A stretch of 64,000 nt of DNA from Zygnema circumcarinatum (Eukaryota > Streptophyta > Zygnematophyceae > Zygnematales > Zygnemataceae). The position numbers were made by a program, and so were the translations under genes. Where the stretch lies: contig CM074806.1 in NCBI GenBank assembly GCA_037447605.1, forward strand, positions 3,701,755 to 3,765,754, read 5' to 3'. Below the pieces are notes generated by a model. It worked only from the letters and a program-made list of their open reading frames with translations. It was not told the DNA's origin and ran no database searches. Below, piece by piece: positions 51,398 through 61,600 of this stretch; within the stretch, counting starts at the first letter, position 1, and each line of letters opens with the position of its first letter.

Positions 51398-54267
51398 TCA
51401 TTTCCCGCTTTCCGGCCTCCATGCAGACATGGCGAGCAACGGCCGCTCCTTCCAGTTCAACACAAGGCTTCCCTCGTCTACCTGAACCATTGCATAGCCT
51501 TCACCGTATCTGCACATTCAAACACAGAAACCATTGTCAGAATAAAGTCTCCGCAGCTCTTTGCTTGCAGTCTTTAATCCATCCGACCTAAATGCGACAA
51601 TGGGGGAGAGAGAGTGTGTGAGGGAACGCAAGTACGCACGTTCTGAGAAGCGCCTTCACAGTCTTCACCACATTGGTAGTCAAGTGAGAGGGTTTGAAGC
51701 CAGCTCTGCGAACTCTGGCTTGCCATTGGCCAAGGGCCTCCTGTCTCTCTACCCGGTCCCGGCCCTCAGCAGAGAGAACATTTAGTATAGCTCTTCCTAA
51801 CACATGTTGCTCGAATAACCGCCTTTCCTTCGAATCTACAGGCAACGACGACTCGATGGAGTCAAACATGGTAGTGTAGTAATGCAGGGCTTCATAAAAG
51901 CGTGCGAGAAAGAAAGGAGAACTCTGGTTTGTATTTTGCTCTACAATAGTAACAATCCTGGGATTCAGTGCATGGATTGTGCGGAGAACTGCATTCCGAG
52001 GGTTGCTAGGAGTGACAGTTTCATCGAGAAGGTTGTGTAGGCGAAGGGCACAGTTGACAGCCACCACTTCCCCTTCGCGAATGTTGATTTCGTGAGGCTG
52101 CACAGCCTCTAACTTCGTGCGCAATGCTTCATATTCAAAAGGGACATTCCAGGCTCGGGCGACTGCCTGCGTGACATAAGAAATCGCATATCAACCTGTG
52201 CTCGATATCGCTCCATCAGGTCTTTGACAAAAAGAGTAAAGAATGAGAGAAGCTCACCGCAAGTCGTTGTCCAGCCTCAAGAATGCAATGTGCTCGCTTG
52301 ATTCCTGGTGGGGCCCACAGGTCCACACCTGTTATGTGTAAATGGGGAGGCCCCCCAGGACGCACTGAAAGGGCTTGAATCAATGGCGGCCATTGAAGGC
52401 CATATCCCAAGCCATAGTCAATGATATGGACGCGCTCTGCTCCCTCAAAAGCCTCCAGCATGGCACTGTTGCAGGCAACATGGCCAAACGTGTGGTAGGG
52501 ACTCGCATTCACCAATACCTGCGAAAGCCCTTGGCAAGAATGAAAGGTTGAGCCAAAGTTTGACCGGGAGTTCAATCAGTACCTCAGAAAAGGCAAAATA
52601 GATTACAGAAACTTGGCTGCGACGTAGACATGCAGGGCGAAAGTTATAGGTATCTGCAGACTTCCCCACATTAGGGTTGCAGTAAGGCAAAGGTGGAGAA
52701 TTATTGCTCACAAGAGAGCAAGGGTAGTTTATCCACATTTCTTTCCTGCGACTGTTCTAGACATCAAAATCCAGAATTTTAAGGCTTTGCTTTGCGCTTA
52801 TCGTGGAGTTGACCCTCAAAGTTTTTGATTCAAGTACTCTTTACAAAAACTGCCTATTCAAAAAATTGCTGCCTCCAGCACTACGCCTTCTAAGTGAGCG
52901 CTGGCAGTCTGTCGCACTCTATTGCATGACGAACTCACCTCAAAAACTTTGCTGAGGCTCTTTCCACAGTCAGGATCTTCATTTTCCACGTACGAAGTAT
53001 AAACTTTGCCTGCTCTGCCGCCCGAGATTCTTGCAACTAAGCCCTCCAAAAAGTAAGCAGATAACCGCTGCTTGGCATCCCCATAGACTGAAGCTATGTC
53101 ACCAAGAAGAGACAGTTCTTTATAGACAAGTTCCATATTCCCACTCACAACTGCATTCGCAATGCTTACAAGCAGATCAATGGGATTTTCCTTCAAAAAA
53201 CCTTGGGACGAGAGTTTTTGAGATGGAAGCACCATTCTGTCTGAGTCCTCGCTATGAATCTGGCCTCCTGAGTCGTCTAGAGAGGAGCCAAGTTCCTGCA
53301 GAGGTGGCAAACTGGTGCCATTGTCTTTTTTCTGCTGAGCAAAAGCAAGGCTGTCATTCTCATTGTGGCCATTGTCGACAAGATAGTCATCTATTTCTAT
53401 GTCAGTGTCCCATTCATTCGGCATGTTTGTGTCTCCCTGAAACTGTTCCAAGGGCAACATGTTTTCTAGCTCCGCAAAGGCTACATTCAGCTCATCTAGG
53501 CCACTAAAAAAGTCTTCATCCATGTAGTCTATATCGTAAGGGACGGGCTCCACTGCCTGCACATTGCTGAGCCATTCCTCCAGACCCGCCTGCTCCGCCA
53601 TCTCTTTATAAGAAGTTCTACCGATTCCCGATGATGCTGATTCAGCTGATAACTGTATGCTCCCTGCCGACACCTCACTATCCGACTTCTGAGTCTTTGT
53701 CCATAGCTGCTGAAGGGTGTTTGTGAGGTCCTTGCTGACGCGCTGAGGAGCTGGAAGAGCATTGTTTTCTCTGGGAGCTTTATTTGTAACTGTGGTGGAT
53801 GACGAAAGCAGAGCGAAAGAGACAAAATGAGAGTGATGGGGAGCAGGAGGCAATGATATGGAGTCAATTCATTGATTAAGAAGTGAAAGAAAAGCTGATG
53901 GAACTTCTAACAAACAAAATCAAGAGAATATTGTTAGTAACTAAATCCAATCTGCAATTGTATTTCACTAGATCAAAAAATAAAATGCACCAGAAAAATT
54001 TAAAATGCGCTCTCATCCCAACAAACCTTTCTGCCGGGTCGAATAACAGTGAAATTTGTAGCCCTAGAGCAAAAACATGCATCCATTAGTATTATTTTCC
54101 TGACTGAATTTCCAAGCCTAATTCTTTAAAGAGCAAAAACGAACAGTAGAAGGAACGACATTCGCACCGAGATTCTTGCTTGTGAGGTTCAGCTGTGACC
54201 GAAGCCATGCCTGCTGAAGCCGTTCTTCTAAATCAGTGGGGATGCCTTGCCTTACAGAAGTCTCCAT
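51398..54267 (-). CDS. GRAS-family transcriptional regulator
   Basis: Six exons on the minus strand: 54267-54168, 53789-52939, 52660-52583, 52518-52258, 52166-51640, 51509-51398; 642 aa. GRAS proteins are plant nuclear regulators of development and hormone and symbiosis signalling. After a divergent acidic N-terminus, the domain starts with LLVSIANAVVSGN (LHR I). Then come the VHIID motif itself at residues 373-377 followed by YGLGYGLQWPPLIQAL, LHR II, PFYRE (PFFLARFYEAL), RVERQE and the SAW motif (LNWKERPLLAMSAW) near the C-terminus. The last exon of 112 bases supplies the SAW end. Features are shared with both the LISCL and PAT1 subfamilies, so I leave the subfamily open. Two similar segments DLEERLQQAW and DLTNTLQQLW flank the first intron. 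The exon 3 acceptor was chosen by phase (AAG before TCTGCA). Divergent from PDH E1 alpha. Confidence 0.9.
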
Positions 54268-55048
54268 TTCAGAGTCAAGGTAAAATTTAGTGTTGGAGTA
54301 AGCGCTAGGGCTGGGGTCACTGCTGTAATTATTGTGCAGGTTTCCAGCACTGGCTCCTCATATTGGTTTCATGCCCTTCAAGGCCTGCCATTACGTCAAC
54401 TACCACTCTGCCACTTTCAGATGACACGGAGAAACCCTTAAATGTAAAAAAAAAATGATGCAAGCGAGCAGAAGGGAGAAGAGAGAAGAGGGGAGAGGGA
54501 GGGAGAAGAGAGGGAGGAGAGGAGAGTAAGGGAGGCAGAGTGAGAGACGAGAGCGACGGAGCCCTTAGCCCTAACTTGCACTTTGGAGACCGGCGAGCCC
54601 TCCACGTCAGCGCAGGGCCGAATCTCCATCGGTCAGCTTCAGTCAATGAGAACTCACCACGCTAGCCCTATATTTGAGAGGATCAGAATCTATATACGTG
54701 GCGACCACCCATTGGACGATCGATGAACAGAACTGTTCGATGAGCTGGCCATTTGGTCGAACAGAACTGGAACTGCGCAGCTCTGTTTTGGTCAAGCTGC
54801 ACACGTGACAGCCTGTACTGGCCTGCAACCCGGCCCACGTGTCGTCCCTTGCCATCAGAGAGCGACACGTGGCTCCAGTTTGGATTCGCTTTTTCTGCCA
54901 CGTGGCTCGGCCTTTGGGCTGTGCGCGTCACCGCTGCTCCAACACTCCCTGCGAGGGAGAGAGAGGGAGAGAAGAGAGAGGAGAGGGAGAGTAGAGAACG
55001 GGAGAGAAGAGAGGCAGAGAGAGCGCGTGCGCGAGAGAGAGAGAGACT
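54268..55048. promoter_or_regulatory. Divergent upstream region of GRAS and PDH E1 alpha genes
   Basis: 781 bases separate the two start codons. A GA-rich tract (54460-54550) lies on the GRAS side and another (54955-55047) runs directly into the PDH start codon. Between them are four ACGTG-core motifs: GCACACGTGAC near 54800, CCACGTGTC near 54837, ACACGTGGC near 54865 and CCACGTGGC near 54899. Sharing of regulatory sites by both genes is inference. Confidence 0.5.
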
Positions 55049-58000
55049 ATGGCTCGTCTCTACTCGCTTCACAGGTCGCACGTGCTACAAAGGGCGCTGT
55101 CGCTGATGGAGCGGCGCGCTGCGCCTGGACACATTCAAACATCAAGAGAATATTCGAAATGTTTAGAGTCCAACAGGAGAAGTCCTGCATTTTTTGGTTT
55201 AGATTCTTCGCATTCCGAGGGAAAGGTGCAGAGTTTCCCAAGGAGAGGTTTTGCAGGCACGCCTGACCACGCGGAGGGCGAGAGGGAGATTGTCGCCGAC
55301 GTCCTGACTCCGTACAAGTGCCACAACATTGAGGCGCCGCCGATGCATGTTGATACCACGGCGGAAGAGATCATGGCCATGTTTCGAACAATGAACGTGA
55401 TTCGGCGGATGGAGATTCAAGCAGATACGGTGCATACCCTGCTCTCTCTCTCACTTTCTCTCTTTCCCTCTCTCTCCCTCTCTCTCGCTCTTTTCCTTCT
55501 TCCTTCCTTTGTTCCTCTCCACTTTCTTCCTCTCTCGATCACCTTTTCTCCTTCCTCTCTTGTTACACTCACGCGCACGTGCACGCTCCGACGCTACAAA
55601 CGGATCATTAAGTTTTAACTATTTTCGAGATGCACACATCGATGGGAGATGTGAAGCTTGTGCGTGGACGCCTTCATACGCTATCATCAAGTAGCTAGTT
55701 GATGCTTTCGTTCTGGAGGTTTAGAGTGATCTGATCCCTGCACTCGGTTAAGACAGTTATCAAAGAAAGAAACAACGCAAAAATCACCCTTTTTTATTTT
55801 ATTTGACGCAAAGGAAGGAAAAAATCACTGTAAAATTTTTTCTTCCTTTCTTTCGTTTTCTTTAGTGGCTGTTGTCTTTCCTAGAAAGGCGCACAAGCAG
55901 TATGTACTGAGGCTATTTCAAATGGGTCTGTAGCTCTATCTGCTCGTGGGAAGGTCAAGTTCTGTGATATGATGGCTATGTATGGATAATTGCTTGACCA
56001 ATTGTGATGTGTCAATCCAAACCAGCTGTTTTCGGGGTAACACCTAGCGGACCCTGCAATCTTTCCTCAAATAATGTCCAAACATCTTGAAGTTATTAGG
56101 ATATAGCCGATGGAAGATGAAAGCATGTCATTTTTTCAAAGAAGTTGTATCTCAATCTCTCACCTTGTCCCCTCGCAGCTCTATAAGCAGCAGCTTGTGC
56201 GAGGATTCTGCCATCTTTATGATGGGCAGGAAGCCATTGCAGTAGGCACGGAAGCTGGAATCACTTTGGAAGATGCAATCCTTACCGCATACCGTGTGCA
56301 CGGCACTTTCGTTGCTCGGGGAGGTACGCCATACGTAAGTTCGGAACCCATTCACGATTTTTTTTTTCCGTTCTTTGCTCCTCATTCTCCTCAAAATCTC
56401 TTTTTTTTTCTACCTTGTCATGCACTTTTGCTCGCACATCTCCTCCTCCACCCTTTTTGAAAATCAATGTGAATATTTCCATTCTCTATTTAAGCGACTT
56501 TCGACTTCTGCGGACGCTCGTCGCTCTTGCCCGAAGGGCTTCAGCACTGTTATTGCCACTTTGTGTGGTGCAGGAAGTATTTTGTGAGCTCATGGGACGC
56601 CGACCTGGGCCTGCACAAGGAAAGGGCGGTTCCATGCATCTTTACAAGCGTGAACACAATTTTTTTGGAGGTTGGGGAATCGTCGGGACAAGTGGGCCTT
56701 TGGGAACCGGGGTATCCCTCGGCCAAAAAATAGAGAAAAAAAGGAATGTGACTGTAACAATTTATGGAGATGGGGCTGCCAACCAGGTACGACTTGCCGA
56801 TGAACATGTTGTAAAAATTGAAATGTCAAAGTTGCTGAGTGATACCTGTGGAGGATTCCCAATGTATAGCATTCAGCATTCTGCCCCAGTGATGAATGAG
56901 CTTTTGCACATTAGGTGACATGCAAGGCACGTAGTTCGATCCTTACGCTTTGAAAGGATTGCAGGGACAAATTTATGAAGCTTTCAACATGGCTGCATTG
57001 TGGAAGCTTCCGGTGGTTTACATGGTCGAGAATAACCACGTGAGTTGTTCTTTCTTTTCCTGCTTTGTTTGAAGAATGAATTCATTCAACATTTGGGGCT
57101 GAGAATCGCGATCTTTCTTGTATCGAATCGTCCTGTCAACATTCTGTTCTATTTGGGCCTTGTTATGCAGTATGGGATGGGCACCTCGGAGAAAAGAGCT
57201 TCAGCTCAACCTACCTTTTTCGACCGTGTTGGCTACATTCCAGGAATCAAGGTGACCCAAAAAAACCGAAAATGTGTGTGCTGCATGCGGTCTATTTTCT
57301 GCTATTTATTCAGCCTTTAGTTGATATGTTCAGGGGGAGGGATGCTGGAATTGACCCTTGGTCACGTGGCGAGAGCCGCAGGTAGATGGCATGGATGTCT
57401 TTGCAGTGAAGTCGGCCACTCGGTTTGCAAAGGAGTTCGCTTTGGACAATGTAAGGCACCAAATTTCTGCACTTATATTCGGCCATTCATTATTTGCTCA
57501 GGGGGGCTTCTAAAGTTCAAATAGTACAGGCAGACTGCCAACTGAAAAGGCCTGATTGCAAAGGTATCTGGCCACTGCTGCTTTTCACCTTCTACTAGCT
57601 TCCGCACCAACCGCCAACACAGTCATATGAAAATCACTGCAGGGGCCCATTGTCTTGGAAATGGACACATATCGGTATCACGGGCACAGCATGTCGGACC
57701 CCGGCAGCACGTACCGAGCTCGGCAGGAAGTGCAGGAGACCCGCCATGCTCGGGACTGCATTGCCCGCCTGCGCCAACTCATCCTTAAGGCAAGTGGGCA
57801 ATGGCAGTCTTGCTAACTCAGCCCAGTGTCTGCCCCACCTTAAGGGCACAGCAGCATCGCGAGAAGTCCGAGGGCTCCTTGTTGACCTCAGCCATTGGCC
57901 TTTGCATTTTTGCGAGAGGGCAGGAGCAGCTGCACACGGAGGACGAGCTGAAGGAGATCGAGAAGGAGACTCGCGCCTACGTGGCGGAGGAAGCGAAGCG

Positions 58001-58118
58001 CGCGCAAGAAGCACCGCAGCCGGAGGAGCATGAAATGTGGTCCCTCGTGTACCGCTCGGACGCGGGCGTCGTGCAGCAGGGGGTCAACCGCCGCGAGACG
58101 CAGGTCCGAATGCCATAA
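55049..58118 (+). CDS. PDHA: Pyruvate dehydrogenase E1 component subunit alpha, mitochondrial
   Basis: Eight exons: 55049-55429, 56179-56334, 56574-56786, 56965-57039, 57171-57251, 57382-57450, 57643-57789, 57924-58118; 438 aa. With E1 beta it decarboxylates pyruvate using thiamine diphosphate and acetylates the E2 lipoyl group in the mitochondrial matrix. A long Arg/Ser-rich presequence fills the first 75 residues ([20 protein letters not shown]). The core has [12 protein letters not shown], the ThDP motif GDGAANQ (244-250) through NN (273-274), [10 protein letters not shown] and the phosphorylation-loop region [10 protein letters not shown] (337-346). It ends in the usual Glu/Lys-rich helix. 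The plastid isoform is excluded by the loop and C-terminal sequences. Intron 7 uses a GC donor (AAG then GCAAGT at 57790), needed to join LRQLILK to [15 protein letters not shown]. Confidence 0.95.
57790..57923 (+). other. GC-AG intron in the PDH E1 alpha gene
   Basis: The intron starts GCAAGT at 57790 and ends GGCAG at 57923. Reading through would give ASGQWQSC and a stop. Splicing in phase 0 restores the conserved C-terminal helix. AG followed by GCAAGT is the usual form of U2-type GC donors. Confidence 0.8.
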
Positions 58119-58699
58119 CGGTTCAACGGGCGCTTAGGGAGAACCACATGTCCTCGCTACTGCCTACACCAGTGGATGGGTGAATGCTCGTCAGAATGCT
58201 GAACAAAAAGGAGCGAACGTGTCGAGCGGGAGGCATTTCACGTATAGATGATTACTATGTACCATATCTGCGTATGCCATGTTTGCGACGATACCGTCAA
58301 ACTCTCTATGTAGATACATGTACATGCTGTGCAAATTAGTACAAGAAGCAGGTGAATATCTGCGACTCAAAATCGAGTCTCAGTCATCAGTCTGTGTGTC
58401 TGGAAAGAGAATTTTGCATCGATCTCACGATGGCAATGCCATCAAATGTACATGGGGATACAAGAGGAACCGGACATGTAAGGTCCTGAGGTAAAAAAGA
58501 AAAAAGCTATGATCAAAGGAAAGGTGCAAAAGATGCAAATCAGATACACTGGAGCAGAGGAACAAAATGACAGCCACGACAAACGGCTTCCTTTACATGT
58601 GAACGATCACTGAACAGCCCTCCCCGCAGAGACATAAACGTCTCTTTGTACAAACCCCAATCCGGCAAAAGTGAATTGGATCCCAATTCTGTCCAATTT
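58119..58699. other. Convergent region between PDH E1 alpha and DNA-PKcs
   Basis: 580 bases holding both 3' flanks and one A-tailed dispersed repeat (58416-58510). Nothing else seen. Confidence 0.6.
58416..58510 (+). repeat. A-tailed dispersed repeat, copy 6
   Basis: GCATCGATCTCACGATGGCA, CATCAAATGTACATGGGGAT, AAGAGGAACCGGACATGTAA, then GGTCCTGAGGTAAAAAAG and AAAAAAGCTATG. The A-rich-GCTA end is shared with copies 1 and 5. Confidence 0.8.
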
Positions 58700-61600
58700 T
58701 CAGACCCACGCGTTCCAACCTTCCCACAAGCGCCCAAGCACATTCCTGTCCGTGGCCTGGTCCAGGAGGCAGTCCACCTGCTCCTGGACGGACTCACACG
58801 TGTGGCCCACACGAGCACGAACATTCTTCTCGGGCCGCCCTCGCGCTATGTCTTCAAGGGTTCGCAGAAGGCCGGGGTTGCTGGCGTGGATGGAGGAACG
58901 GAGGTCCAAGAGTGTAATTTCTTTAGGGTTCCACAGGTCCAGCTTTCGATGCGCGTTTTCAATTTTCAGCTGCACGTGCTTCTGCTCGGCGCTGAGCTCG
59001 TCTTGCTCCACTAGTTCGGACTCGTCACCTGACAAAGAGTCAAGCAAACGACGTGAAAATGCAAGATGAGCAAAACAGTGACCATTTCAAGGGATGGTAC
59101 AGTGAAAAATGGTCAAATGGTAAACCCTAAAAACCCAGAAAACTCTTCAGTATTCTTTTTTGAGTGTTCTCGAGTCCGACCCTTTTCCTGTCGAGTGTTG
59201 CTGCCGCATGCTTTCGCCAGAGACGCTTTCTTCATGGCCTCGACCTTCCAGTCGAGCAGCGGCTCCCTAACGAACACATCCATCACCGCTCCAAGAACGT
59301 GCTTCGACCCACGCAGGCTCTCCAGCGTCCGCACCATTTCACTCCGAAGAAGCTGCTTTGCATTCAACGGAGAGAGAAAGCTGACGAGCTGGCGAGTAAG
59401 GCGGAACGGTTGGAGTTCAGGGACCGGAAGGAGCTGCGTGGCTGTTCCAAAGCTCATTCCAAAGTCAATCGCCACAAGTGTGCCATCCCTTATGTCTATC
59501 AAAAAGTTGTTGAGATGGCGGTCCCCCACTCCCGCCACATAGCCAGCAATGCAAAGGACTGCAAGACTGCGTGCCAACTGAAAGCGCACTGACAGGAACG
59601 ATTCGGGCCCACGTGTCAGTCCCGCAATGGCGGTTCGCAGTACATTCCACGGCAGTTTGGCTTCCAGGTCGAGCAGATTTTGCTCCACTTCTGAAGGTGG
59701 TGTTAAGCAGATCATGCGCTCGTACTGTTTGTTTTTGGGAAGGGCCTTGTTTTTTGATTTCTTAGCAACCCATTGCCCATATTCCATAGTAAGATGGTTG
59801 AGGAACTGGTCAGGGGTGCCTGATCCCGAGGGCATTGCGACTGCTCCCAAACCCCTCTCAACCATTGAACGGAGAGTCTCCGTGTTCTCCACATACTGCA
59901 ACAGTCCGCACCGCTTGCTCACTGGAATAACGCTGAAAGTCCGCATCTGAAGCCTGATCCCACCATTTTTAAAAGCCAAAAAGAGGGTTCAATTTCTAGC
60001 AAGGGAAATCACTTACAGAAATGCAGAAGTTGCAAGCAGAGAGGGGGAGGAAAGAGAAGCACGCGGGAGCAAAGCTCACCTCCGCCGAGCGCACTTTCCA
60101 TCCCGTCGGAGCACTCCGTTCATGACTTGAAAGAGCTGCTGCACTCGCTCATCCAGCCGCAAGTCTTCTCCTCCCTTCACGACAAACTTGTGCTCCATTT
60201 CATCGCTTCCTCTCACAACAAGCAGCTTCGGCCTCTGCTTTGAAGAAAAGACCTGCAGTAGAGGATGAAACCCCACCAAGTGGACCTGCCCTGCAGGGTT
60301 GGGAGCTTCCGATAGCATTCCATATTGCCCGGGCACTTCTATGGAGTCAAACCCACCTTCAGTTCCACTTGAATGGACCGGCCAAGGACGGAAACCTGAA
60401 GACGATTGTGACTGCAGAGAGGGAAAATCGCTAATAGCACCTTCGTGTTGACCATACTCAGCTAGCCAGTCGGAGAATGAAGAAAGGCCGACTCGTCCAG
60501 GAGCATTCTTGTCGGTTTTGGCGATAGTTGCCGATATTTTCTGAACAAGGGTTTTCAAATGCTCCGGAGACATCCCCTTCAGATTGCATCCCCCTTTCCC
60601 AAGGGCCTTCTCTACAAGGCCCCTATAATCGGTTGCAAACTTCACATTGTATTGGCCTGCCTTTCTGAATGGAGATCGCATATTCTCTGCATCGAGACAG
60701 TCCTCAAACATTCTTGTATAGGCGGAAATAGCCTTCCTGCTATCCCCTTCCTGAATCTCCATCTGAATGTCTACCAGACCATTCAGGAGACGTTGCTGCG
60801 GAAACGTCAAATCCTCCAAAGCCCTAGCGAAGCTTTCCATGGTTTCAGACTTGAGGATTGAGCGAAGTTCTGCGGTTCGATCCATCGCAACTTCGCTGAA
60901 GTCTTCCTCGCTCACTCGGAGAGGGAAGTACAGAGCGTGGGGATACTCTCTAGCAATTGCTTTCAGCACATGGAGGAGAGTCTCTCCCTCTGGAGAGTCC
61001 ATGGCTGTCAGCATCTGCGGAATCCACGCAATAAACAGCCACGAAGGAACGGAAGGTACAGATTTCGCGAATGCATCTCGAGCAGCCGGGCCTTCCCGCA
61101 GCAGAGAAAGCACTCTAGCCAACCCCTGACCTGAACTGAAAGAGCTTTTCATGGCGAAAGCTTTCATCATATGCGTAACAATTAGGGGAGGAAAGGTTTC
61201 CAAACACGGATATCCTTTACTGGAGTTATTTTCTCGCTTGAATGCTTTCCGAACTATCACTGCAGCGTTTGACTGCAACTCCTGTCGCCCATGGTCCGGC
61301 CCTTTCCCTTCTTCTCCCGCTCCGTCTGCAGCAGCTATCTTCACAGCTTCATCTAGAAACAGAGCAAACTTGAGAGACGCTTTGGCAGCATCCTTTAAGC
61401 TTCCTGCTGCAAGTCTGCCTGCTCCCGCATTTCCCTTCCGTTCTCGCATGCTTTCCTTCAACCATCTCGCCTCACTTTCAGTCAATTCTGCCAATTCCGC
61501 CGCTTTAGTGAACCCCTCAAAAGCCCGGCGAAGGTGGGCAGTGAGCTCTCCTTCAGTAATAATGCCCCCATCTGACAAGCTCTCCCTCCTCAGGTGCATC

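Noticed and set aside
57790-57923. PDH E1 alpha as a truncated pseudogene (stop soon after LRQLILK)
   Set aside because: A GC-AG intron restores the conserved C-terminus in frame; all other exons and active-site motifs are intact.
58700-59979. Assignment of the kinase to ATM, ATR or TOR
   Set aside because: The PVPELxPFRLTRQ block after the IDFG motif and the QATDxNxLGRxWEGW tail fit DNA-PKcs; TOR and ATM differ at both places.
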